Part shown: one piece after another, positions 1 to 9,958 of the stretch
How positions within the stretch are numbered: the first letter of the stretch is position 1
How the letters are laid out: the number at the start of each line of letters is the position of its first letter
From: DATBLE01 sp963764565
GTDB lineage: Bacteria; Actinomycetota; Thermoleophilia; Gaiellales; Gaiellaceae
DNA: 64,000 bases
Direction of reading: 5' to 3'
Assembly: GCA_963764565.1 (NCBI GenBank)
Contig: CAVXTD010000018.1
Coordinates: 1-64,000, forward strand
The notes under the pieces: generated by a model
Told to the model about the DNA's origin: nothing
The model's database searches: none
What the model saw: the letters and a program-made list of their open reading frames with translations, nothing else
Program-made: the position numbers and the translations under genes

Positions 1-180
1 GCGGCGGCCAGGCTCGGCGAGCGCGGCTTCGCCGCCTGGCACGGCAACTACTACGCCCTCGAAGTCATGAAGCGCCTCGGCCTGGAGGAAGGAGGCGGCG
101 CGGTCCGCGTCGGCTTCGTCCACTACAACACGGCCGGGGAGGTCGACCGGCTCCTCGCCGAGCTCGCCCGCCTGGAGTGA
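1..180 (+). CDS. Cysteine desulfurase-like aminotransferase (class V), C-terminal end only
   Basis: The window opens inside this gene; only the last 59 codons are present. The visible peptide contains AWHGNYYALEVMKRLGL and then GFVHYNTAGEVDRLL, which matches the C-terminal small domain of class V PLP-dependent aminotransferases, especially the cysteine-desulfurase-like subgroup. The PLP lysine and active-site loop lie upstream of the window, so substrate cannot be judged. The stop codon overlaps the GTG start of the next gene (GTGA), suggesting translational coupling. Confidence 0.75.
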   Translation, partial: AAARLGERGFAAWHGNYYALEVMKRLGLEEGGGAVRVGFVHYNTAGEVDRLLAELARLE

Positions 181-2187
181 CGCGCCGGCAGGAATGGGGC
201 GCGCTGGTCGCGCTCGTGCTCGTCTCGGCCGGGTTGCGCGCGTGGGCGGCCTCGGAGGTTCCGGTTCCGTGGATCGCTCCGGACGAGATGGTCTACGGGC
301 TGCTCGGCCGCGGGCTCTACGACCACGGTTCGCTCGCCATCCTCGGCGGCCCGACGCCCTTCTACAGCCTCCTCACACCGCTGTTCGCCGGGCTGCCGCT
401 GAAGCGTGCTCGATCTCGGCACCGGCTACGACCTGCTCCAGGGCCTCCAGGCACTCGTGATGTCGCTGGCCGCGGTCCCCGTCTACCTGTGGGGACGCTC
501 GCTGGTCTCGCGCCGCTCGGCGCTCGTCGCGGCGGCGTTGACCGTGGCCGCGCCCGGCCTCACGTACGCGGGGTTCGTGATGACCGAGGTGCTCTTCTAC
601 CCGCTGCTCGTGCTCGCCGCCTGGGCGTGCGCGGAGGCGATCGCACGCCCGAGTCGCCGTACCCATGCGCTGCTCGTCGTCGCGGTGGCTGCAGCGTCGG
701 CGACACGGCTCCAGGCGATCGTGCTGCTGCCGGTGTTCGCGACGGCCGCGCTCATGGACGCTGCCGTCGTGCGATCGTGGCGTGGCCTGCGGCGACTGAT
801 TCCGGCGGCGGCCGGACTCGCCGCACTCCTGGTCGCGTGGCTCGTGTGGCGACTTGCTTCGGGCTCGGGGGCGCTCGGGGGCTACGACGTCGTCGCGAAC
901 ACGTCCTACAGCTTCGGCAGCGCGGTCAAGTTCGTCGTCTACCACCTCGCCTCGGTACTGATTCTGAGCGGCCTCTTTCCGGCCTGCGCGGTCGTATTGA
1001 TGGTCGTCCGCGCGCTGCGCCGGGGAGAGACCGACCCCCGCGTGCGTGCGTATCTCGTCGTGGCCGTCTCGCTGACCGCCTGGTTCGTGGTCGAGGTCGG
1101 CGTCTTCGCATCCCGCTACTCCGACCGGATCGTCGAGCGAAACCTGATCGCGCTCGGCCCCGTGCTCTTCATCGGACTCGTGCTCTGGCTCGAGCGCGGT
1201 CCCACCGGCAGCTACGTCGAGCGGGCGGCGGTGGCGCTGGCGGCAGCCGCGGTGCTGCTCGTCTTTCCGGTGAAGCGCTTCGTGAACGTGTTCGGCACTC
1301 ACGACGCGATGACCCTGATCCCGTTCTACAACCTGCTTCAGGCGAGCTCGCCCGGCACTCTCGTCGCCGTCTACTCGGCGGTCGCGGGCGTAGCGGCGGT
1401 GGCCTTCGCGCTGCTCCCTCGGCGGGCGCTACGGATCGTGCCCGTCTTGCTCCTCGCCGCCCTCGCCGCGGCGTCAGTTGCCTCGAGCCGCTACGTAGCC
1501 GATCAGGCGCGTGCGCAACAAGCGATGTTCCTCGGCGCCGATCCGAGCTGGGTCGACCACGCAAGCCAGGGCTCGGTCGCCTATGTCTACGACGGAGACC
1601 CGGACTGGAACGGCGTCTGGGAGACGCTCTTCTGGAATCGGCGGATCGATCGCGTCTACGTCCTGGGTGACACCGAGGTGCCCGGGCCCCTACCCCAGAA
1701 AGGGGTGATCATCGCCCCCAGGGGGACGCTGACGCTGCCGCTCGGCCGCCTGCGTACACCCGAGTACGCCGTCATCTCGACAAGGTTCACGCTCGTCGGG
1801 CAGCCCGTCGCGCAGATCGCCCAGCAGGGCCTGAGGCAGGGGGGGCTCGCGCTCTGGCAAGTCTCGCCTCCGCTTCGCGTCTCGACCTGGACGACCGGAA
1901 CGGAGGGGAACGGCGACATCTTCGCGACCGGGCGGGCGCAGGTCGCCGCCTTCGACTGCACCAGGGGCCGGTTTCTCCTGACCTTCCTGATCAAGGAGCC
2001 GGAGACGGTCGACCTGCTGCTCGACGGCCGACTCGTCAAGCGCCTTTCCTTTCCGTCGCCGAGGGGGTACGAGGTCTGGCGAGGGACGGTGGCGGTTTCC
2101 GCGCACACCGCCGATCGGCCCTGCTTCCTCCAGATCGCCCCGTCCGGCCTGCTCGGGACGACGGTGCTCGCCTTCGAGCGCCGGTAG
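177..2187 (+). CDS. GT-C family membrane glycosyltransferase-like protein (frameshifted)
   Basis: A polytopic membrane protein of about 670 residues. The N-terminus has one hydrophobic helix followed by a periplasmic loop with an acidic PDEMVYG motif, the layout of PMT/ArnT-like (GT-C) transferases that use polyprenyl-phosphate sugars. Repeated hydrophobic helices follow, and the last 200 or so residues form a soluble domain. The frame changes near base 405 within AAGCGTGCTC: the peptide ends at GLPLK in one frame and resumes as LDLGTGYDLLQ in the next, consistent with one inserted base. GTG was chosen as start because it overlaps the preceding stop. Donor and acceptor are unknown; it may glycosylate a wall polymer or protein. 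Confidence 0.65.
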
Positions 2188-2215
2188 ACCAGAGGCCCGC
2201 AGCTAGGATCAGCCC

Positions 2216-3592
2216 ATGGCCGCCTTCGAGCGTCAAACGCTCTCCAACGGGTTGCGCGTGCTCACCGCGCCGATGCCGCAGGCGCAATCCGTCTCGTGCT
2301 TCGTGATGCTCGCAGCCGGCTCGCGCTACGAGAGTTGGGAGTCGAGCGGGATCGCCCACTTCGCCGAGCACCTCTTCTTCAAGGGAACGGAGCGACGCCC
2401 GACCGCGCGCGACATCGCCGGCGAGGTGGACGCGATCGGCGGCGAGTTCAACGCCTTCACGGGCAAGGAGTACACCGGGTACTACGTCAAGTGCGCGGCC
2501 GAGCACCGCGACGTCGCTCTGGACGTGATCGTGGACATGCTCCGGAACTCGAAGTTCGACGCCGAGGAGATCGACCGCGAGAAAGGCGTGATCGTCGAGG
2601 AGATGAACATGTACTTCGACACGCCGCGGGACTTCATCGACGGCGTGTACGAAGGGCTCGTCTACGGTGACCACCCGCTCGGCTGGGACATCATCGGGCG
2701 GAAAGAGACGATTCAGAGGGCGACCCGCGACACGTTTCTCGACTACGTCGGGCACTGGTACAAGCCGTCGCGCATGGTCGTCGGCGTCGGCGGGCGGATC
2801 GGAGACGGCCTCGGCGAGCGGATCGAGGAGCTGCTGGGGGATCTCGAGGATGCGCCGACCGGATCGCCCCTTCCGGCGCCGGAGTCGTTGAACGGCTCGC
2901 GGGTGAAGGTGCACACGAAGCAGTCCGACCAGGCGCACATCTGTCTCGGCGTTCGCAGCCGGCCGCTCGTCGACCCCGACCGGTACGTGCTGATGGTGCT
3001 CTCCACGGTGCTCGGTGGTGGGATGTCGTCGCGCCTCTTCACCGAGGTGCGTGAGCGGCGGGGCCTGGCGTACTACGTCTTCGCGACCAATCACTCCTAC
3101 ACCGATGCGGGCTCGCTCTACGCGCAGGCGGGGGTCGACATCGAGCGGATCGACGATGCGGTCGGCACGATCGCGGCGGAGCTGAAGAAGATCGCCGCGG
3201 ACTCGGTTCCGGAGGAGGAGCTGCGCAAGGCGAAGAACTTCGCGAAGGGCCGATTCGTCCTTCAGATCGAAAGCCCGCACGGGCTGATCATGTTCGGGCT
3301 GCGGCGCGAGGTGCTCGAGGGCCGCGCACCGGAGCCTGCGGACGTGCTCGCGGGCGTCGAGGCGGTGACGGCGGCGGACGTTCAGCGCGTGGCGCAGGAA
3401 CTGATCGACGACAGTGCGCTGCGCCTTGCCGTGATCGGCCCGTTCGACGACGCCGAGCGGTTCGAGAAGCTGCTCGGCTATCGTAGGCGCGGGTTCCTCT
3501 GCGCCGCCCGAGGCGGCGCACGTTTCTTAACCGTGCCTGGCACCCTCACCGCGCCCTTTACAGTGCCTGGCACTGATAACCAGGCGTCTTAA
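2216..3592 (+). CDS. M16 family zinc metallopeptidase (processing-peptidase type)
   Basis: A 458-residue insulinase-family peptidase. The inverted zinc motif HFAEH gives H48, E51 and H52, and the third ligand is E129 in VIVEEMNM, the family's HxxEH-x76-E spacing. The C-terminal half carries the inactive second M16 domain (RERRGLAYYVFATNHSY region). Bacterial homologues of mitochondrial processing peptidase usually sit near pnp or dapB, which are not seen here. The last 20 or so residues, after about base 3526, are translated from palindromic repeats (TVPGT occurs twice), and the stop TAA is the first part of a third repeat. The natural C-terminus was therefore probably replaced or extended by repeat insertion. 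Catalytic residues are intact. Confidence 0.9.
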   Translation: MAAFERQTLSNGLRVLTAPMPQAQSVSCFVMLAAGSRYESWESSGIAHFAEHLFFKGTERRPTARDIAGEVDAIGGEFNAFTGKEYTGYYVKCAAEHRDVALDVIVDMLRNSKFDAEEIDREKGVIVEEMNMYFDTPRDFIDGVYEGLVYGDHPLGWDIIGRKETIQRATRDTFLDYVGHWYKPSRMVVGVGGRIGDGLGERIEELLGDLEDAPTGSPLPAPESLNGSRVKVHTKQSDQAHICLGVRSRPLVDPDRYVLMVLSTVLGGGMSSRLFTEVRERRGLAYYVFATNHSYTDAGSLYAQAGVDIERIDDAVGTIAAELKKIAADSVPEEELRKAKNFAKGRFVLQIESPHGLIMFGLRREVLEGRAPEPADVLAGVEAVTAADVQRVAQELIDDSALRLAVIGPFDDAERFEKLLGYRRRGFLCAARGGARFLTVPGTLTAPFTVPGTDNQAS

Positions 3593-3605
3593 CCGTGCCT
3601 GGCAC
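3527..3605. repeat. Cluster of three REP-like palindromes (type A, GTGCC-T-GGCAC)
   Basis: The 11-base near-palindrome GTGCCTGGCAC occurs at 3533, 3563 and 3595, all in the same orientation. The first and third are preceded by TTAACC. The first two are read in frame as the tail of the M16 peptidase, and the third directly follows its stop codon. They lie just upstream of a RAYT transposase gene, the classic position for REP units that such enzymes recognise. Another copy lies near 38.25 kb. Confidence 0.8.
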
Positions 3606-3684
3606 CGCGAAGGTGTGGCGACATTGTGAAAACGGCGTCCGCTCGACGGGACTCACCGACCACCGCTCGCTACCGTGGAAATCC

Positions 3685-4131
3685 ATGCCCCGCGTCCCCC
3701 GCAGCGCACTTCCCGACGGGCTCTTCCACGTCTTCGTCCGAGGCATCGCCGGATCGACGCCCTTCCCCGAAGACGTCGACAAGACGACGATGATGGAGTT
3801 GATTCCGAGCCTCGAGTGGCGCCAGCGCTTGACGCTCCATGTCGCGTGCGTCATGTCGACGCACTACCACGCCGTGGTCGAGGGCGCCTGCGAAGCGCTC
3901 TCGACCGCGATGCACTGGCTGAACTGGTCCTACGCTCGCACCCACAACGAGAAGTACGACCTCTACGGGCACGTCTTCGCTGAGCGTTTCAAGACGCGCG
4001 TGATCGAAGACGAAGACGGCTTTGCCGGAACCTGCAACTACGTCCTGCTCAATCCCGTGAAGGCCGGCCTCTGCGACCGCGCCGAGGACTGGCCCTGGTC
4101 GTATAGCCGCTACGGCTTCGATGTGACGTGA
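3685..4131 (+). mobile_element. REP-associated tyrosine transposase (RAYT, Y1/IS200-like, TnpA_REP)
   Basis: A 148-residue single-domain HUH transposase. It starts MPRVPRSALPDGLFHVFVRG, the usual N-terminal strand of the family. The two metal-binding histidines form the HYH motif in CVMSTHYHAVVEG. The segment GHVFAERFKTRVIEDED and then CNYVLLNPVKAGLCDRAEDWPWSS-like text match RAYT proteins; the tyrosine of NYVLLNP is the expected nucleophile. ATG at 3685 was chosen because the family starts here and the upstream 80 bases are repeat-derived. RAYTs cut and rejoin single-stranded REP palindromes and are usually single-copy and immobile. The flanking palindromes are plausible substrates. Confidence 0.9.
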
Positions 4132-4150
4132 CCGCCGCGCGACCGGCCTG

Positions 4151-4580
4151 CTACAGCGTCGCGTAATCCTCGTCGAAGTGCTCGCGGTCTTCGGGATCGG
4201 CGATCGCGTCGCCAGCCGCCCGCGCCTTCGCCTTCCACTCCGCCGCCTCAGTCGATCGTCGCCCGCTACGGCGCACGCACGCGCCAGCGCCTCGTAGGCG
4301 TACGCGAGATCCCAGTCGCCGAGCCCCGCCTCCTCGCACCACGCGAGACACCGGCGCGCGTGCCACACCGCCGGCTCGGCCCGGCCGAGCACGGTGTACA
4401 CCCGCGAGATCTGCCACTCGCCGCGGGCGAGGTTCTCGGGCAGGCACTCCGGCGCCTCGCCCCAGTGGAACCGAGACGCGTGCGCCGCGTGCAGCATGCG
4501 GTCGTCGTCCTCGCGGGTCTCCAGCAACCGCCAGACCTCGTTGAAGAGGTCGACGCCGCGACGCCTCTCCTCCAGCTCAC
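4151..4580 (-). CDS. Small helical (TPR-like) hypothetical protein, frameshifted
   Basis: About 140 residues, immediately downstream of acetyl-CoA synthetase on the same strand. Recognisable text is GVDLFNEVWRLLETRED, then ARGEWQISRVYTVLGRAEPA, LGDWDLAYAYEALARA and EHFDEDYATL at the end. Alternating helical repeats with the GRAEPALxHARRCL pattern resemble TPR-like proteins common in actinobacteria. The frame changes near base 4260, between AVAGD and EAAEWKAKARAAGDA. No clear start is in frame; a GTG overlapping the end of the synthetase gene is the best candidate if a base near the start is wrong. Function unknown. Confidence 0.55.
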
Positions 4581-6554
4581 TCGTCGCCGGCGTCGGCGTC
4601 CGCGCGCGTCTTGATCTCCTCCACGACCGCCGGGTCGGCGAGCGTCGTCGTATCGCCGAGCGGCCGGTTCTCGGCGACGTCACGGAGCAACCGCCGCATG
4701 ATCTTCCCGCTGCGCGTCTTCGGCAGCTCGGGGGTGAAGACGAGGTTCGCCGGCTTCGCGATCGGGCCGATCACCTTCGCCACGTGATCGCGCAGCTCCT
4801 CGAGCATCTCGACCGAGCCCTCGGCGCCCCCGCGCAGCGTGACGTAGGCGACGATCGCCTGGCCGGTCAGCGCGTCGTTCCGCCCGCAGACCGCGGCCTC
4901 CGCCACCGCCGGATGATCGACCAGCGCGCTCTCGACCTCGATCGTCGAGATCCGGTGACCCGCCACGTTCATCACGTCGTCGACGCGGCCGAGCAGCCAG
5001 AAGTCGCCCTCGCGGTCGATCCTCGCGCCGTCGCCCGCGAAGTAGACGCCGGGGAAGCGCGACCAGTACGTCTCGACGTAGCGCTCGTGATCGTTGTGGA
5101 TCCCGCGCAGCATCGCCGGCCACGGCCGGCGCAGGACGAGGTAGCCGCCGCCGCCCGGCCCGACCTCGTTGCCCTGCTCGTCGTACACGGCCGCGTCGAT
5201 CCCGGGAAACGGCTTCGTCGCCGATCCGGGCTTCACCGTCGTCACCCCCGGCAGCGGCGTGATCATCGCCATCCCCGTCTCGGTCTGCCACCACGTGTCG
5301 ACGACGGGCGTCCGGTCGCCGCCGACGTGCTCCCGGTACCACATCCACGCCTCCGGGTTGATCGGCTCGCCGACCGTGCCGATCAGCCGCAGCGAGGAGA
5401 GATCGTGTTGCGCCGCATGCTCGTCTCCCCACTTCATGTGCGCCCGGATCGCGGTCGGCGCCGTGTAGAGGATCGTCACCCCGTACCGCTCGACGATCGA
5501 CCACCAGCGGTCCTTGCCGGGAAAGTCGGGCACGCCCTCGTACATCACGCCGGTCGCGCCGTTGCAGAGCGGCCCGTAGACGATGTACGTGTGACCGGTC
5601 ACCCAACCGACGTCGGCCGCGCACCAGTAGACGTCGGTCTCCGGCTTGATGTCGAAGATGTAGCGGTGCGTGGAGGCGGCGCCGACGAGATAGCCGCCGG
5701 TGGTGTGGACGATCCCCTTCGGCTTCGCGGTCGTGCCGCTCGTGTAGAGCAGGTAGAGGAGATCCTCGGAGTCCATCGGCTCGCAGGGGCACGTCGGACT
5801 CGTCGGTTGCGATGTCGTGCCACCAGAGGTCGCGCCCCTCCTGCATCGGAACCTCGCCGCCCGTCCGGCGGAGCACGACCGTCGTCTTCACCGAAGGCGC
5901 GTCGCCGAGCGCCTCGTCGGCGGTGCGCTTGAGCGGGACGCGCTGGCCGCGGCGCCAGGCCTCGTCCTGCGTGATCAGCAGCTCGCATTCCATGTCGTGC
6001 AGCCGGTCGCTGAGCGAGTCGGCGGAGAAGCCGCCGAAGACGACCGTGTGCGGCGCGCCGATCCGCGCACAGGCCAGCATCGCGATCGCGGTCTCGGGGA
6101 CCATGCCCATGTAGATGCCCACCGGGGTGCCCTTGCGGACACCGAGCGCCTTGAGCGCGTTCGCGAGCTTCGTCGTCTCGCGTAGCAGGTCGGCGTAGGT
6201 GAGCTCGAGCCGTTCGCCCTCGGGCTCGCCCTCCCAGTAGTAGGCGACCTTCTCGCCGCGCCCGGCCTCGACGTGGCGGTCGAGGCAGTTGTAGGCGACG
6301 TTCAGCTTCCCGCCCAGGTACCACTTCGCGTACGGCAGCTCCCATTCGTAGAGCGTCGTGAACGGCTCGAACCAGGTGACGCGCTCGCGCCCCTCCCGTT
6401 CCCAGAGCTCCTCGAACGACAGGTCGTAGATGTCCGGTTGCGCGTTTGCCTGCGCGGCGAACTCGGGGGAAGGCGGGTAGCGCCGCTCCTCGTCGAGCAG
6501 CGTCTCGATCGCGTGGTCGCTCAAGCCCCGCTCCGGCACCGGCAAAGCCGGCAC
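4577..6554 (-). CDS. acs: Acetyl-CoA synthetase (AMP-forming), one frameshift
   Basis: Activates acetate to acetyl-CoA through acetyl-AMP. The N-terminal half contains the ACS N-domain (WFEPFTTLYEWELPYAKWY) and AYNCLDRHVE. The P-loop YTSGTTAKPKGI, the DTWWQTETG motif, the GDGARIDREGDFWLLGRVDD hinge and the catalytic-lysine segment PKTRSGKIMRRLLRD are all present. Length is about 655 residues, normal for Acs. The frame shifts at about 5790 in a CCCC run, where the peptide passes from DESDVP to CEPMDSEDLL; one extra C explains it. Start is GTG. The conserved PKTRSGK lysine suggests control by reversible acetylation, as in other Acs proteins. Confidence 0.92.
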
Positions 6555-6588
6555 CTCCGCTCCTGGGTGACCTCCGTCGAGCCTACGG

Positions 6589-7725
6589 TCACGGTGCGAG
6601 GTCGTACGGGTACTCGGTCAGGTTCTCGGCGCCGCTCTCGGTCACGAGCACCAGATCCTCGAGCCGCACTCCGCCGGAGCCGTGCCGGTACAGGCCGGGC
6701 TCGACCGTGACCACGTCGCCGGCGACCATCTCGCCCGGCGCGCGGCCGAGCGTCGGCGCCTCGTGCACCTCGAGGCCGACGCCGTGTCCGAGGCCGTGGT
6801 AGAAGCCGTCCTCGAGCACCTCCCCGTCCTGCTTGGAGAGCGACGTCGGCTGACCGGCCTCGTGGAAGAGCTCGCAGACGACCTGGTAGACGTCGGCGCC
6901 GGCCACGCCCGCACGGATCGCCGCAAGCGAGCGGTCGAGCGCCTCCTTGCAGAGCCGGTGGTACTCGGCGATCTCGGCGGAGGGCTCGCCGACCACGTAG
7001 GTGCGGGTCATGTCGGCGTAGCACGCCGTCTCGATGTCCTTCGGCCAGAGGTCGATCACGACCGGCTCGCCGGCGGCGATCTGGCCGGAGCCCATGTCGT
7101 GGCCGACCGCGCTCTGCGAGCCGTGCGAGACGATGAACTCGTCGGCGACCATCCCGTGCGCCGTGAACACCTCGTGGATCGCCTGCTTGATCCGCTCCGA
7201 CGTGAGCGGTGCGCCGTCCACCGAGAGGCCGGCACCGTTTGCCTCGGCGCGGCGAAGGAGGTCGCGCGCCGCGTCCATCCCCGCCTCGGCCGCACGCTGC
7301 GCGCGCCTGATCCCGGCGAGCTCGACCTCGCTCTTCACCCGGCGGCGCTGCTCGAACGCGTCGTGGTCCACTGCCAGCCGGATCCCCTCGGCGCGCAGCC
7401 GGTCGGCGAAGGCGAGCGGGAAGCTCGACGGAACGACCGCGTCTTCGACTCCGAGCGCCTTGCACGCGTTGACGACGAGTTCGAGGTAGACCTCGTGGCG
7501 CGGGAGCCCCTTCGCGAGCAGGGCGTCGAACCCGAACTCCTCGTAGGCGTGCGGCTCGGGCCCGCCCGGGATCGCGTTGATCCGGTCGATCTCGAACGAG
7601 GTGAGGACGACGTGCCGCGAACCGTTGCGCTCGACGTACAGGAACGCGTCGGGGATCCCGATCGGCACCTCGTGCCGCATCTCGGGCGAGCGCGCGGTGT
7701 CGGCGTAGATCAGGACGTCGGGCAC
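6589..7725 (-). CDS. M24 family aminopeptidase (Xaa-Pro peptidase-like)
   Basis: A 378-residue pita-bread-fold metallopeptidase. The N-terminal creatinase-like domain is followed by the catalytic domain. The five metal ligands can be seen: D in VVIDLWP, D in YADMTRT, H in GLGHGVGLEV, E in VTVEPGLY and E in RLEDLVLV. It therefore should bind two metal ions and remove N-terminal residues ahead of proline or from dipeptides. GTG at 7725 (MPDVLIYADT) fits family starts better than an upstream GTG at 7749. The gene is divergent from the next pair. Confidence 0.88.
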   Translation of the reverse strand: MPDVLIYADTARSPEMRHEVPIGIPDAFLYVERNGSRHVVLTSFEIDRINAIPGGPEPHAYEEFGFDALLAKGLPRHEVYLELVVNACKALGVEDAVVPSSFPLAFADRLRAEGIRLAVDHDAFEQRRRVKSEVELAGIRRAQRAAEAGMDAARDLLRRAEANGAGLSVDGAPLTSERIKQAIHEVFTAHGMVADEFIVSHGSQSAVGHDMGSGQIAAGEPVVIDLWPKDIETACYADMTRTYVVGEPSAEIAEYHRLCKEALDRSLAAIRAGVAGADVYQVVCELFHEAGQPTSLSKQDGEVLEDGFYHGLGHGVGLEVHEAPTLGRAPGEMVAGDVVTVEPGLYRHGSGGVRLEDLVLVTESGAENLTEYPYDLAP

Positions 7726-7771
7726 GGCCCGAGCATCGTAACGGTGCACCGCCGCCCGTATCCTTTGAGCA

Positions 7772-8041
7772 GTGAACGAATTGCCGGGACAGGACCTGGT
7801 TCAGACCGGGATCGCCGACCTCGCACAAGGCCGCGACTCGATCGAGGCGCTGCTCGTGTCGATCGGCGCGCCGCGTCTGAGGGCCGTCGGGCTCGACGTC
7901 TCCGCGCCGCTGGCCGACGCGGAGGACCGGCTGTACGAGCGGTTGGCCGCCGAAGCCCCAGACGCCGCGCACTCACGCTACAACGCGCTCCTGCGACAGC
8001 TGGTCAGCTACGAGCGGGCCGCCGAGTGCGCGAACGCGTAG
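7772..8041 (+). CDS. Hypothetical protein coupled to a nucleotidyltransferase
   Basis: An 89-residue acidic, helical protein starting MNELPGQDLVQTGIADLAQG and containing LLVSIGAPRLRAVGLDV and AHSRYNALLRQLVSYERA. No known domain is recognised. Its stop lies inside the start region of the next gene, 16 bases past that gene's GTG, so the two are translationally coupled. The arrangement of a small protein plus a DUF6036/AbiEii-like nucleotidyltransferase resembles an antitoxin-toxin or regulator-enzyme pair, but there is no direct evidence of that role. Confidence 0.6.
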   Translation: MNELPGQDLVQTGIADLAQGRDSIEALLVSIGAPRLRAVGLDVSAPLADAEDRLYERLAAEAPDAAHSRYNALLRQLVSYERAAECANA

Positions 8042-8547
8042 ACGCGGAGCGCATTCGGCTCTTCATGCGGGCGCTCGGGACGGCCGCCAAACGCCGGGGA
8101 GACTGCTACCTCGCGGGCGGGACAACGGCGGTTCTGCTCGGGTGGCGCAGCACGACGATCGACGTCGACATCGCGCTGGTGCCGGTGCAAGACGAGCTTC
8201 TGCGGGCGATCCCCGCGATCAAGGAACAGCTCCAGGTGAACGTCGAGCTGGCGTCGCCGGGGGACTTCATCCCGCTGCCGGAGGGCTGGCAGGAGCGGAG
8301 TCCCAGTGTCGGTCGCGAGGGCAAGCTCGGGTTTCACCATTTCGACCCGTACTCTCAGGCGCTGTCCAAGCTCGAGCGCGGACACGAACGCGACCTCCGG
8401 GACGTGCGCGCGATGCTCGACCGCGGCCTGATCGAGCAGCAGCGCCTCGAAGTGCTGTTCGACGAGATCGAGCCGCAGCTCTACCGCTTCCCTGCGATCG
8501 ACCCGCCGTCATTCCGACTCAGGGTCGAGACCGTGTCGCGCCGATAG
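8026..8547 (+). CDS. Nucleotidyltransferase of the DUF6036/AbiEii-like superfamily
   Basis: A 173-residue protein. The motif CYLAGGTTAVLLGWR followed by TTIDVDIALV is the minimal nucleotidyltransferase signature (GG/GS box, then DxD metal-binding acids in DVDI). The rest is helical with KLERGHERDLRDVRAMLDRG, also typical of AbiEii-like proteins, in which this segment lies near the active site. GTG at 8026 is in frame and overlaps the upstream gene. Related enzymes are toxins that modify tRNA or proteins in type IV toxin-antitoxin systems. Whether this one is toxic is not known. Confidence 0.7.
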   Translation: MRERVDAERIRLFMRALGTAAKRRGDCYLAGGTTAVLLGWRSTTIDVDIALVPVQDELLRAIPAIKEQLQVNVELASPGDFIPLPEGWQERSPSVGREGKLGFHHFDPYSQALSKLERGHERDLRDVRAMLDRGLIEQQRLEVLFDEIEPQLYRFPAIDPPSFRLRVETVSRR

Positions 8548-8556
8548 ATTCCTGAT

Positions 8557-9712
8557 ATGGACGAAGCGCTACAGCGAGGCACGGGAGCTCGTCGCCGAGT
8601 GGGACGGGGAGCTGCGCCGCGAGCTGCCGGCCGACGCCGCCATCTTCGACGCTCACCTCCATCTCGGCCACGACATCGACGGGATGGTCGGCGACTTCGA
8701 CGAGCTGGGGCGGGTGATGGACGCCTACTCGATCTCGCGCGCGTTCATGTTCTGCATGGACGAGCCCGACCGTCACCCCGGCTTCCGCGTGCCGAACGAC
8801 CGCACGCTGGCGCACGCCGAGCGCTCGGAAGGGCGCCTGATCCCGTTCGTCCGGCTCGACCTCGGCGAGGAGCCGATCGCCGAGGCCGAGCGCTGCCTCG
8901 ACCTCGGCGCCCGCGGGATCAAGCTCCACCCGCGCGCCCAGCGGTTCCTGCTCGACGACGAGCGCCTGGCGCCCGTGTTCGCACTCGCGGCCGAGCGCCG
9001 CGTGCCGATCCTGATCCACGGCGGCCGCGGGCTGCCGCCGATCGCGGACGACCTCGCGCGGCTCGTCGACGCCTACCCGGACGCCCAGCTGATCATCGCG
9101 CACGCCGGGATCGCCGACCTCGGCGCGTTGATGCGAGTGTTCGCCGGCAAGCCGGGCGTCTTCTTCGACACGTCGGCCTGGAGCCCGATCGACCTGCTCG
9201 ACTTCTACCGCCAGGTCTCGCCGGAGCAGGTTCTGTACGCGTCCGACTACCCGTACGGTCAGCAGCCCGCCTCGCTTCTGATCGCGCTGCGAACCGCCCG
9301 CGTGGCGGGGCTCGACGACGAGCAGCTGCGCGGGATGCTCACCGGCAACGCCGACCGGATCGCCGACGGCGAGCCGCCGCTCGAGACGACGCCGGCGAAG
9401 GGCAGCGACACGTTCACGCAGCCGATGGTGCTGGCCCGCATCCACCAGTACCTGTCGATGGCGACGCCGCTCCTCTGGACGCGGCAACCGGACACGGTCG
9501 GCGTGCTCGGCCTCGCCCTGAACGCGTGCGAGGAGCGAGACGGCTACGAGGGCGACGAGCTCGCGCGGATCAAGGAGCTCCTGCTCTGTGCCCGGGAACT
9601 GTGGCGGTCGTTCCCGGAGATCGAGGACGAGGCCGACCGGTTGCGCGCCGTCCGGCAGACCTTCCGCCTGATCCACCTGGCCGCCATCGTCGCGGTCACG
9701 CCCACCGCCTGA
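8557..9712 (+). CDS. Amidohydrolase family metal-dependent hydrolase
   Basis: A TIM-barrel hydrolase of about 380 residues. The first metal motif is DAHLHLGHD (HxH after strand 1), then GIKLHPRAQRF, LIHGGRG and LIIAHAGIADL with the following histidines, and finally LYASDYPYG with the last aspartate. This is the layout of the amidohydrolase_2 (ACMSD-like) branch, acting on C-C or C-N bonds of small carboxylic substrates. The conserved frame begins just after ATG 8557 but is offset by one base there; an extra A near 8564 would join them. An internal ATG at 8684 would lose the HxH motif and is rejected as the start. Confidence 0.78.
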
Positions 9713-9958
9713 TCGCCGCCCGCCCAGCGGGCGCCCTCTGAAAACAGGGGGCACAATGGACGCGTTCGTCCGATCGGCCCGCAGAAACCCACAGGTCCAA
9801 CCGCGGCCGTTCCGGAACGGGATCCTGGACCTGATGCCCGGTCGTGCTCCGGCCCGGCCTCGCCTTCCTGCGCGAGGCGCTCGAAACGAAGGCGCCCGCA
9901 TGCCGTTTCTATCCCTCGTTCGAGTGAGGGTGCGCGTCCCTCGAGCATCCTGCAGGCT

